DNA of 64,000 bases from Burkholderiaceae bacterium (GTDB lineage: Bacteria; Pseudomonadota; Gammaproteobacteria; Burkholderiales; Burkholderiaceae_C): the NCBI GenBank assembly GCA_030695205.1, contig JAUYTN010000059.1:142146-206145 (forward strand). Reading direction: 5' to 3'. Below, piece by piece: positions 27,297-37,757 of the stretch. The first letter of the stretch is position 1. The number at the start of each line of letters is the position of its first letter. The notes under the pieces are model-generated. The model searched no databases. It saw nothing but the letters and a program-made list of their open reading frames with translations, and was not told where the DNA came from. The translations under genes were made by a program, and so were the position numbers.

Positions 27297-27370
27297 GGCG
27301 TGGTGGGGGATGGGTCAAAGAGAGGTTGAGGAACGGAGAAACGGATACTGGCGACACACCGCAGCAGGGA

Positions 27371-28033
27371 CTACGGGTGCCAGTTCAGAAAATTGCGGTA
27401 CAGGCGCAAGCCCTGGTCGGCGCTTTTTTCGGGGTGAAACTGAGTGGCAAACAGGTTGTCTCGGGCGATGGCGGCCGAAAACCGCTGGCCATAGTCGGTC
27501 TCGCCCACGCTGTGTACCGCCTGGGTGGGGTGGGCAAAGTAGCTGTGGACGAAGTAGAAATAGGCCCCGTCGGCCACGCCCGCCCACATGGGATGCGACT
27601 CCCCACGGCCCAGCTGGTGGTACACCTGGTTCCAGCCCATCTGGGGCACCTTGTAGCGGCTGCCGTCTGCCTGCAGGCGCCCGGCCAACTGAAAGCGCAC
27701 CACCTCGCCACCGATCAGGCGCAGGCCATCGGTGGGGCCTTCTTCGCTGCGGTCCAGAAGCATTTGCATGCCCACACACACACCGAACAGGGGTTTGTGG
27801 GCGGCAGCATGCAGCACCGCGTCCTTCAGGCCGGAGCGGGCCAGTTCGGACATGCAGTCGGCCATGTGGCCCTGACCAGGCAGCACCACCCGGTCAGCGT
27901 CGAACACGTCTTGCGGGTTGGAGGTGACGCGCACTTCGCAGTTTTCGGCGGCTGCCACGTGCATCACGGCCTGGGACACAGAGCGGAGGTTGCCACTGCC
28001 GTAGTCCACCACGGCCACCAGTTGTCGGGTCAT
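27371..28033 (-). CDS. hisH: HisH, glutamine amidotransferase subunit of IGP synthase
   Basis: 220 residues, class-I amidotransferase. The nucleophile is in [11 protein letters not shown], and the His-Glu pair in ATQFHPEKS. The GLK/PG-Q oxyanion region is VVLPGQGHM. Supplies ammonia to HisF. The start ATG 28033 matches the family start [15 protein letters not shown]. 16 bp after hisB and 74 bp before hisA. Confidence 0.96.
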   Translation of the reverse strand: MTRQLVAVVDYGSGNLRSVSQAVMHVAAAENCEVRVTSNPQDVFDADRVVLPGQGHMADCMSELARSGLKDAVLHAAAHKPLFGVCVGMQMLLDRSEEGPTDGLRLIGGEVVRFQLAGRLQADGSRYKVPQMGWNQVYHQLGRGESHPMWAGVADGAYFYFVHSYFAHPTQAVHSVGETDYGQRFSAAIARDNLFATQFHPEKSADQGLRLYRNFLNWHP

Positions 28034-28049
28034 GTCGGTCGGGGTGCGC

Positions 28050-28673
28050 TCACAGCGAACCCTTTGTAGAGGGGATGGTGTTGCCCATGCGCGGGTCCAC
28101 TTCCAGCGCCATGCGCACAGCGCGTGCAAAAGCCTTGAACACCGTCTCGGCCTGGTGATGGGCATTGACACCCTTGAGGTTGTCGATGTGCAGCGACACG
28201 CCTGCGTGGTTCACAAAGCCCTGGAAAAACTCGAACGTCAGCTGGGTATCAAACGCACCGATCATGCCTGCTGTGAACGGCACGTGCATGTGCAGGCCAG
28301 GGCGACCGGAAAAATCGACCACCACGCGGCTGAGTGCTTCGTCAAGCGGCACATAGGCGTGCCCATACCGGCGCAGGCCTTTTTTGTCGCCCACGGCCTT
28401 GGCCACGGCCTGGCCCAGGGTGATACCGACATCTTCCACGGTGTGGTGGCCGTCGATGTGCAAGTCGCCTTCCACCTCGATGTCCAGGTCAATCAACCCA
28501 TGGCGGGCAATCTGATCGAGCATGTGGTCAAAAAAACCAATGCCGGTGTGCAGCTTGGACTGGCCAGTGCCATCGAGGTTGAGCACCACACGGATGCGGG
28601 TTTCGGCGGTTTGGCGCAGCACATCGGCACAGCGCGGGGCTGCGGCCGGGGAGGAATCGCTTGGGGTATTCAT
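28050..28673 (-). CDS. hisB: HisB, imidazole glycerol-phosphate dehydratase
   Basis: 207 residues, monofunctional dehydratase with [32 protein letters not shown] and [11 protein letters not shown], which carry the His/Glu Mn2+ ligands. No phosphatase domain is fused, as expected outside the gammaproteobacteria. Its ATG overlaps the hisC stop by 4 bp (ATGA). Confidence 0.97.
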   Translation of the reverse strand: MNTPSDSSPAAAPRCADVLRQTAETRIRVVLNLDGTGQSKLHTGIGFFDHMLDQIARHGLIDLDIEVEGDLHIDGHHTVEDVGITLGQAVAKAVGDKKGLRRYGHAYVPLDEALSRVVVDFSGRPGLHMHVPFTAGMIGAFDTQLTFEFFQGFVNHAGVSLHIDNLKGVNAHHQAETVFKAFARAVRMALEVDPRMGNTIPSTKGSL

Positions 28674-29764
28674 GGGGTGGTTTGAAAAGCGGCCACCATG
28701 CGGGCATTTTCGTCGGGTGTGCCGACGGTCAGGCGCAGACAGTTGTGCAGCAGTGGGTGCATTTTAGAAACATTCTTGACCAAGACCCCAGCGCGCTTGA
28801 GGTTATCGAAGCACTGCGGCGCATCCGGCACCCGCACCAGCAGCATGTTGGCCTGGCTGGGGAACACGGTGAAACCGGGTAAACGCGCCAACTCGGCGCT
28901 CAGCCACCCGCGCTGCTGGCAGATGGCATCTGCCTGTGCGGCAAACACCTCGGCATGCTCCAGGGCGAACAGCGCACATTCGGTATTGAGCACGCTGATG
29001 TTGTAGGGTGGACGCACCTTGTCAATGTCGGCCACCAGGGCCCGGGGGCCCATCATGTAGCCCAGCCGTACCCCGGCCAGGCCGAATTTGGATAGGGTAC
29101 GCATCAGCAGCACGTGGCCGTGGCGATCCGGTGCCTGGCGGATGCGGGTGAGCCAAGTTTTGGCGGCGAAGGGCTGGTAGGCCTCGTCCATCACCACCAG
29201 TCCCCCCTGCGCGCCCTGGGCTGCAATGATGGCCTCGATGGCATCGTCGTCCCACAGGTTGGCGGTGGGGTTGTTGGGGTAAGCCAGGTACACGATGGCC
29301 GGGCGGTGCTCGGCAATGGCGGCCAGCATGGCGGGCAGATCCAGCTCGAAATCCGCCGTCAGGGGCACACCGTGGAAGTCCAGGCCCTGCAGTTGAGCGC
29401 TCATGGCGTACATCACGAAACCGGGCAGTGGCGCAAGAATGGACGCACCGGGCACGTCGCAGGCCAGCGCCAGCAGGCTGATGAGTTCGTCCGAGCCATT
29501 GCCCAGCATCAGGTCAAAGCCCTCAGGCATGTCGGCATAGGCCGCCAGCGCAGCGCGCAGGTCGTTCACACGGGGGCCGGGGTAGCGGTTCAGGGCCAGT
29601 GCGCCCAGGCGTGCACCCAAAGCGGCTTGCAGTTCAGGCGGCAGGCCGTAGGGGTTCTCCATGGCATCGAGCTTGACCATGCCTGCCGCGTCCTGGATGG
29701 CGTAGGCATGCATGGACTGCACGTCCTGGCGGATGCGCTGACTGGGATTGCGAGCCGCTTTCAT
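28670..29764 (-). CDS. hisC: HisC, histidinol-phosphate aminotransferase
   Basis: 364 residues, fold-type I PLP enzyme. Motifs are [42 protein letters not shown], and the lysine loop [15 protein letters not shown]. Transaminates imidazole acetol phosphate. It overlaps hisD and hisB by ATGA junctions on both sides. Confidence 0.96.
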   Translation of the reverse strand: MKAARNPSQRIRQDVQSMHAYAIQDAAGMVKLDAMENPYGLPPELQAALGARLGALALNRYPGPRVNDLRAALAAYADMPEGFDLMLGNGSDELISLLALACDVPGASILAPLPGFVMYAMSAQLQGLDFHGVPLTADFELDLPAMLAAIAEHRPAIVYLAYPNNPTANLWDDDAIEAIIAAQGAQGGLVVMDEAYQPFAAKTWLTRIRQAPDRHGHVLLMRTLSKFGLAGVRLGYMMGPRALVADIDKVRPPYNISVLNTECALFALEHAEVFAAQADAICQQRGWLSAELARLPGFTVFPSQANMLLVRVPDAPQCFDNLKRAGVLVKNVSKMHPLLHNCLRLTVGTPDENARMVAAFQTTP

Positions 29765-31104
29765 GACGCACCTCGCATGGGGGGCACAGTGGTCAGTCGA
29801 AGCTCGGCGGCGCGGGCGTGGGCCTGCAGGCCTTCGCCATAGGCCAGCTCCGCAGCCACGGGGCCGAGGGTTTGAGCGCCGGTCTGGCTTACTTCGATCA
29901 GGCTGCTGCGTTTCTGGAAGTCATACACCCCCAACGGGCTGGAAAAACGCGCCGTGCCACTGGTGGGCAGCACATGGTTGGGACCAGCGCAGTAGTCGCC
30001 CAGGCTTTCGCTGGTGTAGGCCCCCAAAAAGATGGCTCCGGCGTGGCGCAGCAGCGGCTCCCATTGGTGGGGCTCACGGCTGCTCACCTCCAAATGTTCG
30101 GGGGCGATGCGGTTGCTCAGGTCGCACGCCTCTTCCATGCTGCGGGTGAGAATCATCGCGCCCCGGTCGTTCAGGCTCTTGGCGATGATGGCCGCGCGGG
30201 GCATGGTGGGCAGCAGGCGGTCAATTTCGCGTTGCACAGCGGCAATGTAGTCGGCGTCTGGGCACAACAGAATGCTCTGCGCCAACTCGTCGTGTTCGGC
30301 CTGTGAAAAAAGGTCCATCGCCACCCACTCGGGTGGCGTGGTGCCATCGGCCAGCACCAGAATTTCAGACGGACCAGCAATCATGTCGATGCCCACTGTA
30401 CCGAACACATGCTTTTTGGCACTGGCCACATAGGCGTTGCCGGGGCCGGTGATTTTGTCCACCTTGGGCACGGTGGCCGTGCCGTAGGCCAGCGCGGCCA
30501 CAGCCTGCGCGCCACCAATGGTGAAGGCGCGGCTCACCCCCGCCACGTGGGCGGCGGCCAGCACCAGGGGGTTCTTCTCGCCCTTGGGGGTGGGCACCAC
30601 CATGACGATGTCTGGCACGCCGGCCACGTGAGCGGGGATGGCGTTCATCAGCACGCTGCTGGGATAGGCGGCTTTGCCTCCGGGCACGTAGATGCCCACG
30701 CGGTCCAACGGCGTGACCTTCTGCCCCAACAGGCTGCCGTCTTCGTCGCGGTAGCTCCAGCTTTCGCCGCAGGCTTTCTTTTGTGCCTCGTGGTAGCTGC
30801 GCACCCGGTGGGCGGCGTTTTCGAGGGCGTGGCGCTGCGCGGCAGGCAGGCTGTCGAAGGCGGCTTTCAGCTCGGCCTGGGTCAGCTCCAACTCGGCCAT
30901 GCAGGTGGCGCTCAGGCCATCGAAACGGGCGGTGTACTCCAACACCGCCGCATCGCCGCGCGCTTGAACGTCGGCCAGGATGTCGGCTACCCGCTGCTCG
31001 ATAGCGGCATCGGTAGCAGCCGACCAGTGCAGGCGCGCCTTGAATTTTGAATTAAAATCGGCTTCTACGCTTGACAGAAATAGAGGTTTAGCTACAAAGT
31101 TCAT
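29761..31104 (-). CDS. hisD: HisD, histidinol dehydrogenase, with N-terminus encoded by a dispersed repeat
   Basis: 447 residues. Family signatures are [55 protein letters not shown] (here [11 protein letters not shown]) and [26 protein letters not shown]. It makes histidine from histidinol in two NAD+ steps. The start ATG 31104 lies 2 bp after the hisG stop. Residues 2-23 or so ([20 protein letters not shown]) fall within dispersed element copy G and do not look like a normal HisD N-terminus, so this end has been rewritten by the element. The catalytic body is intact. Confidence 0.96.
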   Translation of the reverse strand: MNFVAKPLFLSSVEADFNSKFKARLHWSAATDAAIEQRVADILADVQARGDAAVLEYTARFDGLSATCMAELELTQAELKAAFDSLPAAQRHALENAAHRVRSYHEAQKKACGESWSYRDEDGSLLGQKVTPLDRVGIYVPGGKAAYPSSVLMNAIPAHVAGVPDIVMVVPTPKGEKNPLVLAAAHVAGVSRAFTIGGAQAVAALAYGTATVPKVDKITGPGNAYVASAKKHVFGTVGIDMIAGPSEILVLADGTTPPEWVAMDLFSQAEHDELAQSILLCPDADYIAAVQREIDRLLPTMPRAAIIAKSLNDRGAMILTRSMEEACDLSNRIAPEHLEVSSREPHQWEPLLRHAGAIFLGAYTSESLGDYCAGPNHVLPTSGTARFSSPLGVYDFQKRSSLIEVSQTGAQTLGPVAAELAYGEGLQAHARAAELRLTTVPPMRGAS

Positions 31105-31107
31105 AAT
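31040..31107 (+). repeat. Dispersed AT-rich element, copy G
   Basis: TTGAATTAAAATCGGCTTCT then ACGCTTGACAG...GGTTTAGCTACAAAGTTCAT. It shares the CGGCTT-TACGCTTG core and the AGCTA-AAGTTCA end with copy C. Placed at the hisG/hisD junction, antisense to the genes. It encodes the first 20 or so residues of HisD and its start codon. Confidence 0.65.
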
Positions 31108-31754
31108 CACCCCGCGGCTTGGGCAAAGGCATCAATGATGGGGCGCAGCGCCCGCTGCTTGACCTTGAGCACCGCCTGGTTGACCACCAGCCGGGAGCTG
31201 ATATCCATGATGTGCTCCACCTCCACCAGGTGGTTGGCCTTGAGGGTGTTGCCGGTGGACACCAGGTCCACGATGGCATCGGCCAGGCCAGTCAACGGGG
31301 CCAGTTCCATGCTGCCGTACAGCTTGATGAGGTCCACATGCACGCCCTTGGCGGCAAAAAACTCGCGGGCAATGGCTGTGTATTTGGTGGCCACCGCCAG
31401 GCGGGCACCCTTGCGCACGGCTGAGGCGTAGTCGAAATCGGCACGCACCGCCACACTCATGCGGCACTTGGCGATTTTCAGGTCCAGGGGCTGGTACAGA
31501 CCCTGGCTGCCCCACTCGGCCTGGTGCTCGATCAGGGTGTCCTTGCCACACACACCCATGTCGGCACCGCCGTACTCCACATACGTGGGCACGTCAGAGG
31601 CGCGCACCAGCACCACCTGCACATCAGGCCGGTTGGTGGGCAGGATGAGTTTGCGGGACTTCTCGGGGTCTTCCAGCACCTCAATGCCAGCGGCCAACAG
31701 CAGCGGCAGGGTCTCTTCAAAAATGCGTCCTTTGGACAGTGCCAGGGTAATCAA
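31107..31754 (-). CDS. hisG: HisG, ATP phosphoribosyltransferase, short form
   Basis: 215 residues, the short HisG that lacks the C-terminal regulatory domain and normally needs HisZ. Motifs are [31 protein letters not shown] and the PRPP loop region [16 protein letters not shown]. The start is TTG at 31754, with GGAG 7 nt upstream, because the family start falls exactly there. First committed step of histidine synthesis. The 78-bp leader after murA shows no run of His codons, so no classical his attenuator. hisZ is not in this window. Confidence 0.95.
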   Translation of the reverse strand: MITLALSKGRIFEETLPLLLAAGIEVLEDPEKSRKLILPTNRPDVQVVLVRASDVPTYVEYGGADMGVCGKDTLIEHQAEWGSQGLYQPLDLKIAKCRMSVAVRADFDYASAVRKGARLAVATKYTAIAREFFAAKGVHVDLIKLYGSMELAPLTGLADAIVDLVSTGNTLKANHLVEVEHIMDISSRLVVNQAVLKVKQRALRPIIDAFAQAAG

Positions 31755-31832
31755 GGTCGGGCTCCGGAAGGTCTGTGTCGCGGTCTGTGCAACGGGCGTT
31801 GGGGTCGGCGGCGCGGGCTGGGGAGAGTCGCC

Positions 31833-33104
<1,272 letters not shown>

Positions 33105-33116
33105 GGGTTCAACCGC

Positions 33117-33362
33117 TCAGTGCACCGACTGGGCCGACCACTCGGCTGGCGTCAGTGTCTTCATGGACAAGGCATGCACCTCGTCGGTTCTGATGCGCTG
33201 ACCCAGGGTGGCATACACCTGCTGGTGGCGGGCAATCAGGCGCTTACCCTCAAAAGCCGCTGACACAATGACCGCCGACCAGTGGCGGCCATCACCGCTG
33301 ACCTCCAGGTGTTCACACGGTAGGCCTGCAGCAATGATGGTTTGGAGTTCTTGGGGAGTCAT
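33117..33362 (-). CDS. BolA/IbaG-family protein
   Basis: 81 residues, class II KH-like fold. Visible are LEVSGDGRHWSAVIVSAAFEGKRLIARHQ and the conserved His in VHALSMKTLTPAEW. The BolA/IbaG (YrbA) family works with monothiol glutaredoxins in iron-sulfur handling. The position directly before murA is the standard place for ibaG/yrbA. Start ATG 33362. Confidence 0.9.
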   Translation of the reverse strand: MTPQELQTIIAAGLPCEHLEVSGDGRHWSAVIVSAAFEGKRLIARHQQVYATLGQRIRTDEVHALSMKTLTPAEWSAQSVH

Positions 33363-33433
33363 GGAATTCAGTTTCAGCGATCAAAACAAACGGTAGGCGC
33401 CCGGCCAACCGGGCCAGCCGGGCCATGCGCGAC

Positions 33434-34189
33434 TCAGGAACGGATTTTGTAGCCGGTACGCAGCAGGTGAACCGCCACCGAGCCCACCAGCAGCAAGGCC
33501 AGCACCACCACCGCCAAACTGACCCAGGGCGACACATCGCTCACCCCGAAAAAGCCGTAGCGAAAGCCGTCGATCATGTAGAAAAACGGGTTGAGGTGGC
33601 TGACCGTTTGCCAAAACGGCGGCAGCGAATGGATGGAATAGAACACGCCAGACAAAAACGTCATGGGCATGATGACAAAGTTCTGGAAACCCGCGAGCTG
33701 ATCAAATTTGTCGGCCCACAGGCCCGCAATCAGCCCCAGCGCACCCAGCATGGCCGAACCCAACACCGCAAAGGCCAACACCCACAGCGGCGCCACCATG
33801 CCTGGCTGACCAAACCACACCGTCACCAGCAACACACCCAAGCCCACCGCCAGTCCTCGCGTCACGGATGACAGCACGTAGGCCACGAACCAGGCCCAAT
33901 GCGACATGGGGGTCAGCAGCACAAACACCAGGTTGCCCATGATCTTGCTCTGAATGAGCGACGACGAGCTGTTGGCGAAGGCGTTTTGCAACACACTCAT
34001 CATCACCAGCCCAGGCACCAGAAACGCGGTGTAGCTGACGGTGTCGTACACCTTGACGTGGTCTTCCAGCACATGGCCAAAAATCACCATGTACAGCACC
34101 GCTGTCAGCACAGGAGCCGCCACGGTCTGGAAGCTGACCTTCCAGAACCTCAACACCTCTTTGTAGTACAGGGTTTGCCAGCCGGTCAT
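33434..34189 (-). CDS. yadH: ABC-2 type permease (YadH-like)
   Basis: 251 residues with about six membrane helices, starting MTGWQTLYYKEVLRFWKV. The ABC-2 signature region FLSGVFYSIHSLPPFWQTVSHLNPFFYMIDGFRYGFFG is present. It pairs with the overlapping ATPase gene (ATGA). YadGH homologues belong to the Mla neighbourhood in betaproteobacteria; the substrate is not known. Confidence 0.9.
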   Translation of the reverse strand: MTGWQTLYYKEVLRFWKVSFQTVAAPVLTAVLYMVIFGHVLEDHVKVYDTVSYTAFLVPGLVMMSVLQNAFANSSSSLIQSKIMGNLVFVLLTPMSHWAWFVAYVLSSVTRGLAVGLGVLLVTVWFGQPGMVAPLWVLAFAVLGSAMLGALGLIAGLWADKFDQLAGFQNFVIMPMTFLSGVFYSIHSLPPFWQTVSHLNPFFYMIDGFRYGFFGVSDVSPWVSLAVVVLALLLVGSVAVHLLRTGYKIRS

Positions 34190-35355
34190 GGACTGGCCCC
34201 CACGCTTTGGCTCTTCGAGCCTTCGCTGCCCCCCGAGGGGGCGTTCGCCAGCTTGGGGCGGCCCGGCGCTGGCTCAGTGGCCCCCACGCTTTGGCCCGCT
34301 GGGCCTGCGCTACCCCCCGAGGGGGCTGTTTCACCTTGGGGCGGCCCGGCGGTGAAACTGTCAACCCCCACGCTTTGGCCCGCAGGGCCTTCGCTGCCCC
34401 CCGAGAGGGCGCTGGCAGGGACATCGGCCATGACCTCCAGAAACACGTCTTCCAGATCGGCTTTGCGGATTTCGATGTCATCGACCACGCACCCAGCTTC
34501 GCGCACAGCTGCGAGCATCTGCTCGACCTCCAGCGCATTGTGGGTGGGCAGTTGCACCACCCGCCCGGTGATGCGGGCAATATCGGCCAGTGCCGGTGGC
34601 AATGTCCCATCGGTCTTGAAGCGCAGCACATTGGACGACGCGCGGCTGAGCAGCACCGAGGTTTTTTCCAGTGCCAGCACCTGCCCACGTTTGATCATGG
34701 CAATGCGCCCGCACAGGGCCTCGGCCTCTTCCAGGTAATGGGTGGTCAGCAGCACGGTGCTGCCCTCGCGGTTGAGGCGGGCGATGAACTGCCACAGCGT
34801 CTGGCGCAGCTCCACATCCACCCCGGCAGTAGGCTCGTCCAACACGATGACCCGGGGCTTGTGCACCAGCGCCTGCGCCACCATGACGCGGCGCTTCATG
34901 CCGCCCGAAAGCTGGCGCATGTTGGCATTGGCCTTGTCGGCCAGGCCCAGGCTGTGCAGCAGCTCGTCGATCCAGTCGCCATTGTGGCGAATGCCAAAGT
35001 AGCCCGACTGGATGCGAAGCGCCTCGCGCAGGCTGAAAAATGGATCGAACACCAGCTCCTGAGGCACCACACCCAAAGCCCGGCGGGCCTGGGCGTAGTC
35101 ACTCACCACATCGTGGCCCAGCACACTGACCTGGCCACTGGTGGCACGCGACAGACCGGCCAATATGCTGATGAGGGTGGTTTTGCCCGCACCATTGGGC
35201 CCGAGCAGGCCGAACATTTCGCCCTGCTCGACCGAGAAAGTCACGCCGCCGAGCGCCTGGAACGGGCCTTTGGGGGTGTCATAGGTTTTAACGACCTCGC
35301 GAAACACGATGGCCGACCCCAACGGGGAGCGGGAAAGGGAAGCAGCTACTGACAT
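34186..35355 (-). CDS. yadG: ABC transporter ATPase (YadG-like) with a repeat-derived C-terminal tail
   Basis: 389 residues; typical YadG is about 310. Walker A GLLGPNGAGKT, signature LSGGMKRR, Walker B VIVLDEPTAGVD and switch LLTTHYLEEA are all intact. The normal domain ends near ADLEDVFLEVMADVPA (about residue 316). After that come two and a half copies of a 28-residue unit, L/PSGGSxGPAGQSVG..., encoded by an 84-bp tandem repeat. The tail has no hydrophobic or catalytic character. The overlapping yadH start lies just after the last copy, so the repeat expanded inside the coding region while keeping the frame (84 is divisible by 3). Confidence 0.92.
   Translation of the reverse strand: MSVAASLSRSPLGSAIVFREVVKTYDTPKGPFQALGGVTFSVEQGEMFGLLGPNGAGKTTLISILAGLSRATSGQVSVLGHDVVSDYAQARRALGVVPQELVFDPFFSLREALRIQSGYFGIRHNGDWIDELLHSLGLADKANANMRQLSGGMKRRVMVAQALVHKPRVIVLDEPTAGVDVELRQTLWQFIARLNREGSTVLLTTHYLEEAEALCGRIAMIKRGQVLALEKTSVLLSRASSNVLRFKTDGTLPPALADIARITGRVVQLPTHNALEVEQMLAAVREAGCVVDDIEIRKADLEDVFLEVMADVPASALSGGSEGPAGQSVGVDSFTAGPPQGETAPSGGSAGPAGQSVGATEPAPGRPKLANAPSGGSEGSKSQSVGASP
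34197..34417 (+). repeat. 84-bp GC-rich tandem repeat (2.6 copies) inside yadG
   Basis: Units start with CCCCCACGCTTTGGC at 34197, 34281 and 34365; the third is partial. Each holds the near-palindrome GCCCCCCGAGGGGGC and then TTGGGGCGGCCCGGCG. A related stretch, ACCCCGAGGGGGTGGCAAAG, lies at about 20644 between tatA and hinT. The unit looks like a dispersed comamonad repeat that amplified in tandem at the end of a gene. Confidence 0.85.
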
Positions 35356-35367
35356 GAACCCGCCATT

Positions 35368-35631
35368 TTAGATGGCGAGCAATTCGTCCACCCCGTACAA
35401 GGCGGCCAGGTCCTGCAACCGGGCAGGAGCTGCCTCCAGCACCAGCACGCGGCGCTGCGCGTGCAAGTGGCGGCGCAGTTCCAGCAAAGCGGCCAGCGCC
35501 GCCGAGTCGAAGCGCTGCAACCCCGCCCCATTGAGCGTCACCGGCCCATCTCCCATCGGCAGCTGGGACAACCAATCTGCCAGGCAGGCATTGGCCTCAG
35601 CCTGGGTCAATACCTCTGGCAGCTTCAACAT
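35368..35631 (-). CDS. mlaB: MlaB, STAS-domain protein of the Mla phospholipid transporter
   Basis: 87 residues, STAS fold: VTLNGAGLQRFDSAALAALLELRR, with the Ser that is the usual phospho-acceptor position in STAS proteins, and LEAAPARLQDLAALYGVDELL. MlaB binds and stabilises the MlaF ATPase. The ATG at 35631 follows GGAGTG. Located after mlaC, as in E. coli. Confidence 0.88.
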   Translation of the reverse strand: MLKLPEVLTQAEANACLADWLSQLPMGDGPVTLNGAGLQRFDSAALAALLELRRHLHAQRRVLVLEAAPARLQDLAALYGVDELLAI

Positions 35632-35662
35632 GGGCACTCCATCGGACGCAGCCTGCACATGG

Positions 35663-36304
35663 TCAGCCCGCCTGGCGGGCCGCATTGGCCTGGTTGCGTT
35701 GGGCCAGGGCGTCGATCAGGCCATCGATGCCACGCGACGAGATCACCTGCGCAAACTGGGTGCGGTAGGTCTCCACCAGCCAGATGCCCATCACGTTGAG
35801 GTCGTAAATCTTCCACTCACCCTGGACTTTCTCGACCCGGTAGTCGAGCTGGATGGGGTCACCCCGGCCGCGCAGGTCGCTGCGCACGATCACGTCGGCG
35901 GCACCAGGGGCTGCGCGCAAGGGCCGGAAGGTGAGCGTCTGGTCCTTGACCTGGGCCAGAGCACCCGAGTAGGTGCGCACCAGCAGCACCTTGAATTCGT
36001 CCTGCAGCTTTTGCTGCTGCGCGGGTGTGGCCTGGCGCCAGTGGCGCCCCACAGCCGATGCAGTCATGCGCGGGAAGTTCACGTTGGGCATGATCAGGCC
36101 ATCCACCAGCGTCATGACCTTCTGAAAATCCCCCGCCTGTATGGCAGGGTCGGCACGCACAGCGTCGAGGGCGGTGGTAGCCACCCGCTGGATGAAGGCG
36201 TCGGGTGCCTCTGCGGTGGTGGCCCAGGCCTGTGGTGCGGCCATGGCGACCCAGGGCGACAGGCCCAAGGCCAGCAAGCGGTAAAGAGAGGTTCTGCGGT
36301 TCAT
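35663..36304 (-). CDS. mlaC: MlaC, periplasmic phospholipid shuttle
   Basis: 213 residues with a signal peptide (about 1-30; LLALGLSPWVAMAAPQAWA). Then the tgt2 domain: FQKVMTLVDGLIMPNVNFPRMTASAVG, ALAQVKDQTLTFRPL, QLDYRVEKVQGEWKIYDLNVMG and QFAQVISSRGIDGLIDAL. It carries phospholipid between the outer-membrane MlaA complex and the inner-membrane MlaFEDB complex. Start chosen at ATG 36304 for the signal peptide. Confidence 0.94.
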   Translation of the reverse strand: MNRRTSLYRLLALGLSPWVAMAAPQAWATTAEAPDAFIQRVATTALDAVRADPAIQAGDFQKVMTLVDGLIMPNVNFPRMTASAVGRHWRQATPAQQQKLQDEFKVLLVRTYSGALAQVKDQTLTFRPLRAAPGAADVIVRSDLRGRGDPIQLDYRVEKVQGEWKIYDLNVMGIWLVETYRTQFAQVISSRGIDGLIDALAQRNQANAARQAG

Positions 36305-36344
36305 GGTGTGGCGTCCTTGTGGGAAATGGGTGAGGCCAAGGGGT

Positions 36345-37115
36345 TCAGTCGGCCAGCGCATCGCGCGGCTCGTCCACCACGCTTTGGCGGCGCTGTAAAA
36401 AGACCTCGCGGGTGAAGGTGTACTTGTCCAGCGCGGCCTCATCCAGCAGGGAACCTGCCCGCAGCAGGCCGGCACGGGTTTCGACCAGGCGCAGCGCCGT
36501 CAGGCTGTTGCGGCTGGGAATGTGCTCTACCTGCCCCACCAGGTCGCCACGGGCCTCTATGCCCATGCCCACCGTGTCACGCACCGTGGACGGCCCCATC
36601 AGCGGCAGCACCAGGTAGGGGCCGGGCGGCACCCCCCAATGGCCCATGGTCTGTCCAAAATCGGCCTTGGTTTTGTGCAACCCCATCTCCGAGGCGATGT
36701 CGATCAGGCCGCCCAGACCGATGAAGGTGTTGACATTCACCCGCATGAAGTTGACGGCGGTGGCCTCACCGCGCAGCTGCAAGGCGGTGTTGACCGTGCC
36801 CCACATGTCCTTGAGGTTGTTGAAGAAGTTGCTGACGGCGGTGCGCACCGGGTCGGGGGTGACGGTGGCGTAGCCCTTGGCCACCGGCTTGAGCACCGCC
36901 TCATCGACCGCCTCATTGAAGCGGGTCATGCTGCGGTTGTAGTTTTCAAACGGGTCCCGCGGGTCTGCCGACGGACCGGTGGCACAGCCCCCCAGGGCCA
37001 CACCCAGCGCCGCCGCACCGGCCCAGCGCAGGGCAACCGTCTGCCAGGAACGGTGGGTGCCTGCGCCCGAGTCCGCGGTTGGCGTTGGCTTTGAGGTTGG
37101 AGAACAACACATCAT
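36345..37115 (-). CDS. mlaA: MlaA (VacJ), outer-membrane lipoprotein
   Basis: 256 residues. The lipobox is LGVALGGC, then DPRDPFENYNRSMTRFNEAVDEAVLKPVAKGY. Further family blocks are FFNNLKDMWGTVNTALQLRG and GHWGVPPGPYLVLPLMGPSTVRD. MlaA removes mislocalised phospholipids from the outer leaflet. In this group mlaA sits inside the operon between mlaD and mlaC; in E. coli it is elsewhere. The ATG 37115 has GGGAGT upstream. Confidence 0.95.
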   Translation of the reverse strand: MMCCSPTSKPTPTADSGAGTHRSWQTVALRWAGAAALGVALGGCATGPSADPRDPFENYNRSMTRFNEAVDEAVLKPVAKGYATVTPDPVRTAVSNFFNNLKDMWGTVNTALQLRGEATAVNFMRVNVNTFIGLGGLIDIASEMGLHKTKADFGQTMGHWGVPPGPYLVLPLMGPSTVRDTVGMGIEARGDLVGQVEHIPSRNSLTALRLVETRAGLLRAGSLLDEAALDKYTFTREVFLQRRQSVVDEPRDALAD

Positions 37116-37182
37116 GACTGACTCCCTGTGAACCCGTCTGTGCGGGTGTGGATGGAACATGGGCACGTACTGGCGGCATCCG

Positions 37183-37710
37183 TCATTTCAACGGCTCAGC
37201 CAGGCCGGGTGCGCCGAATGCGGGCGCAGCCGGGGGGTCCGCGCCGACCGACGCAGGCTCGGCAGCCTTGTCGAACAAAAACTGGCTGATGAGGTTCTCC
37301 AGCACCACCGCCGACTGAGTCTGGCTGATGGTGTCACCCGCCACCAGGTTGTCCATGGCACCACCGGGCGAAATGCCGATGTACTGCTCGCCCAGCAGGC
37401 CGCTGGTGAGGATCTTCAGCGAGCTGTCTTTCGGGAATTTGAAGCGCGACTCCAACGCCAGGGCAACGCTGGCCTGAAAGGTCACGTCGTCAAAGCTGAT
37501 GCTCTCGACCCGACCCACCACCACGCCTGCGCTTTTGACGGCCGCACGGGGCTTGAGGCCGCCGATGTTGTCGAAGCGGGCCACCACACGGTAGCTGTCC
37601 TGGAAGTTGAGGTGCAACAGGTTGGCCGACTTCAGGGCCAGGAACAGCAGCGCCGCTGTGCCGATCAGCACAAACAGCCCCACCCAGACATCATTTTTAG
37701 ACTTTTTCAT
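37183..37710 (-). CDS. mlaD: MlaD, MCE-domain phospholipid-binding subunit
   Basis: 175 residues. One TM helix (about 10-28) after MKKSKNDVWVG, then a single MCE domain: YRVVARFDNIGGLKPRAAVKSAGVVVGRVESI and LTSGLLGEQYIGISPGGAMDNL. A Pro/Ala-rich tail of about 20 residues follows. Forms the periplasmic hexameric ring on MlaE. Its start codon and ribosome site lie at the edge of dispersed element copy C. Confidence 0.94.
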   Translation of the reverse strand: MKKSKNDVWVGLFVLIGTAALLFLALKSANLLHLNFQDSYRVVARFDNIGGLKPRAAVKSAGVVVGRVESISFDDVTFQASVALALESRFKFPKDSSLKILTSGLLGEQYIGISPGGAMDNLVAGDTISQTQSAVVLENLISQFLFDKAAEPASVGADPPAAPAFGAPGLAEPLK

Positions 37711-37757
37711 GGCTTTACGCTTGGTATATATAAACAGTTAGCTATGAAGTTCAAATG
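37704..37757 (+). repeat. Dispersed AT-rich element, copy C
   Basis: ATGGCTTTACGCTTGGTATA then TATAAACAGTTAGCTATGAAGTTC. It fills the 40-bp space between mlaE and mlaD, overlapping the mlaD start. All other mla gene junctions here lack it. Confidence 0.65.

Noticed and set aside
31755..31832. His-operon leader peptide/attenuator before hisG
   Set aside because: The 78-bp gap lacks any short frame with a run of His codons and has no terminator-like hairpin.
34197..34417. CRISPR-like repeat array
   Set aside because: The units are directly abutting 84-bp tandem repeats inside a coding frame, with no spacers and no cas genes.
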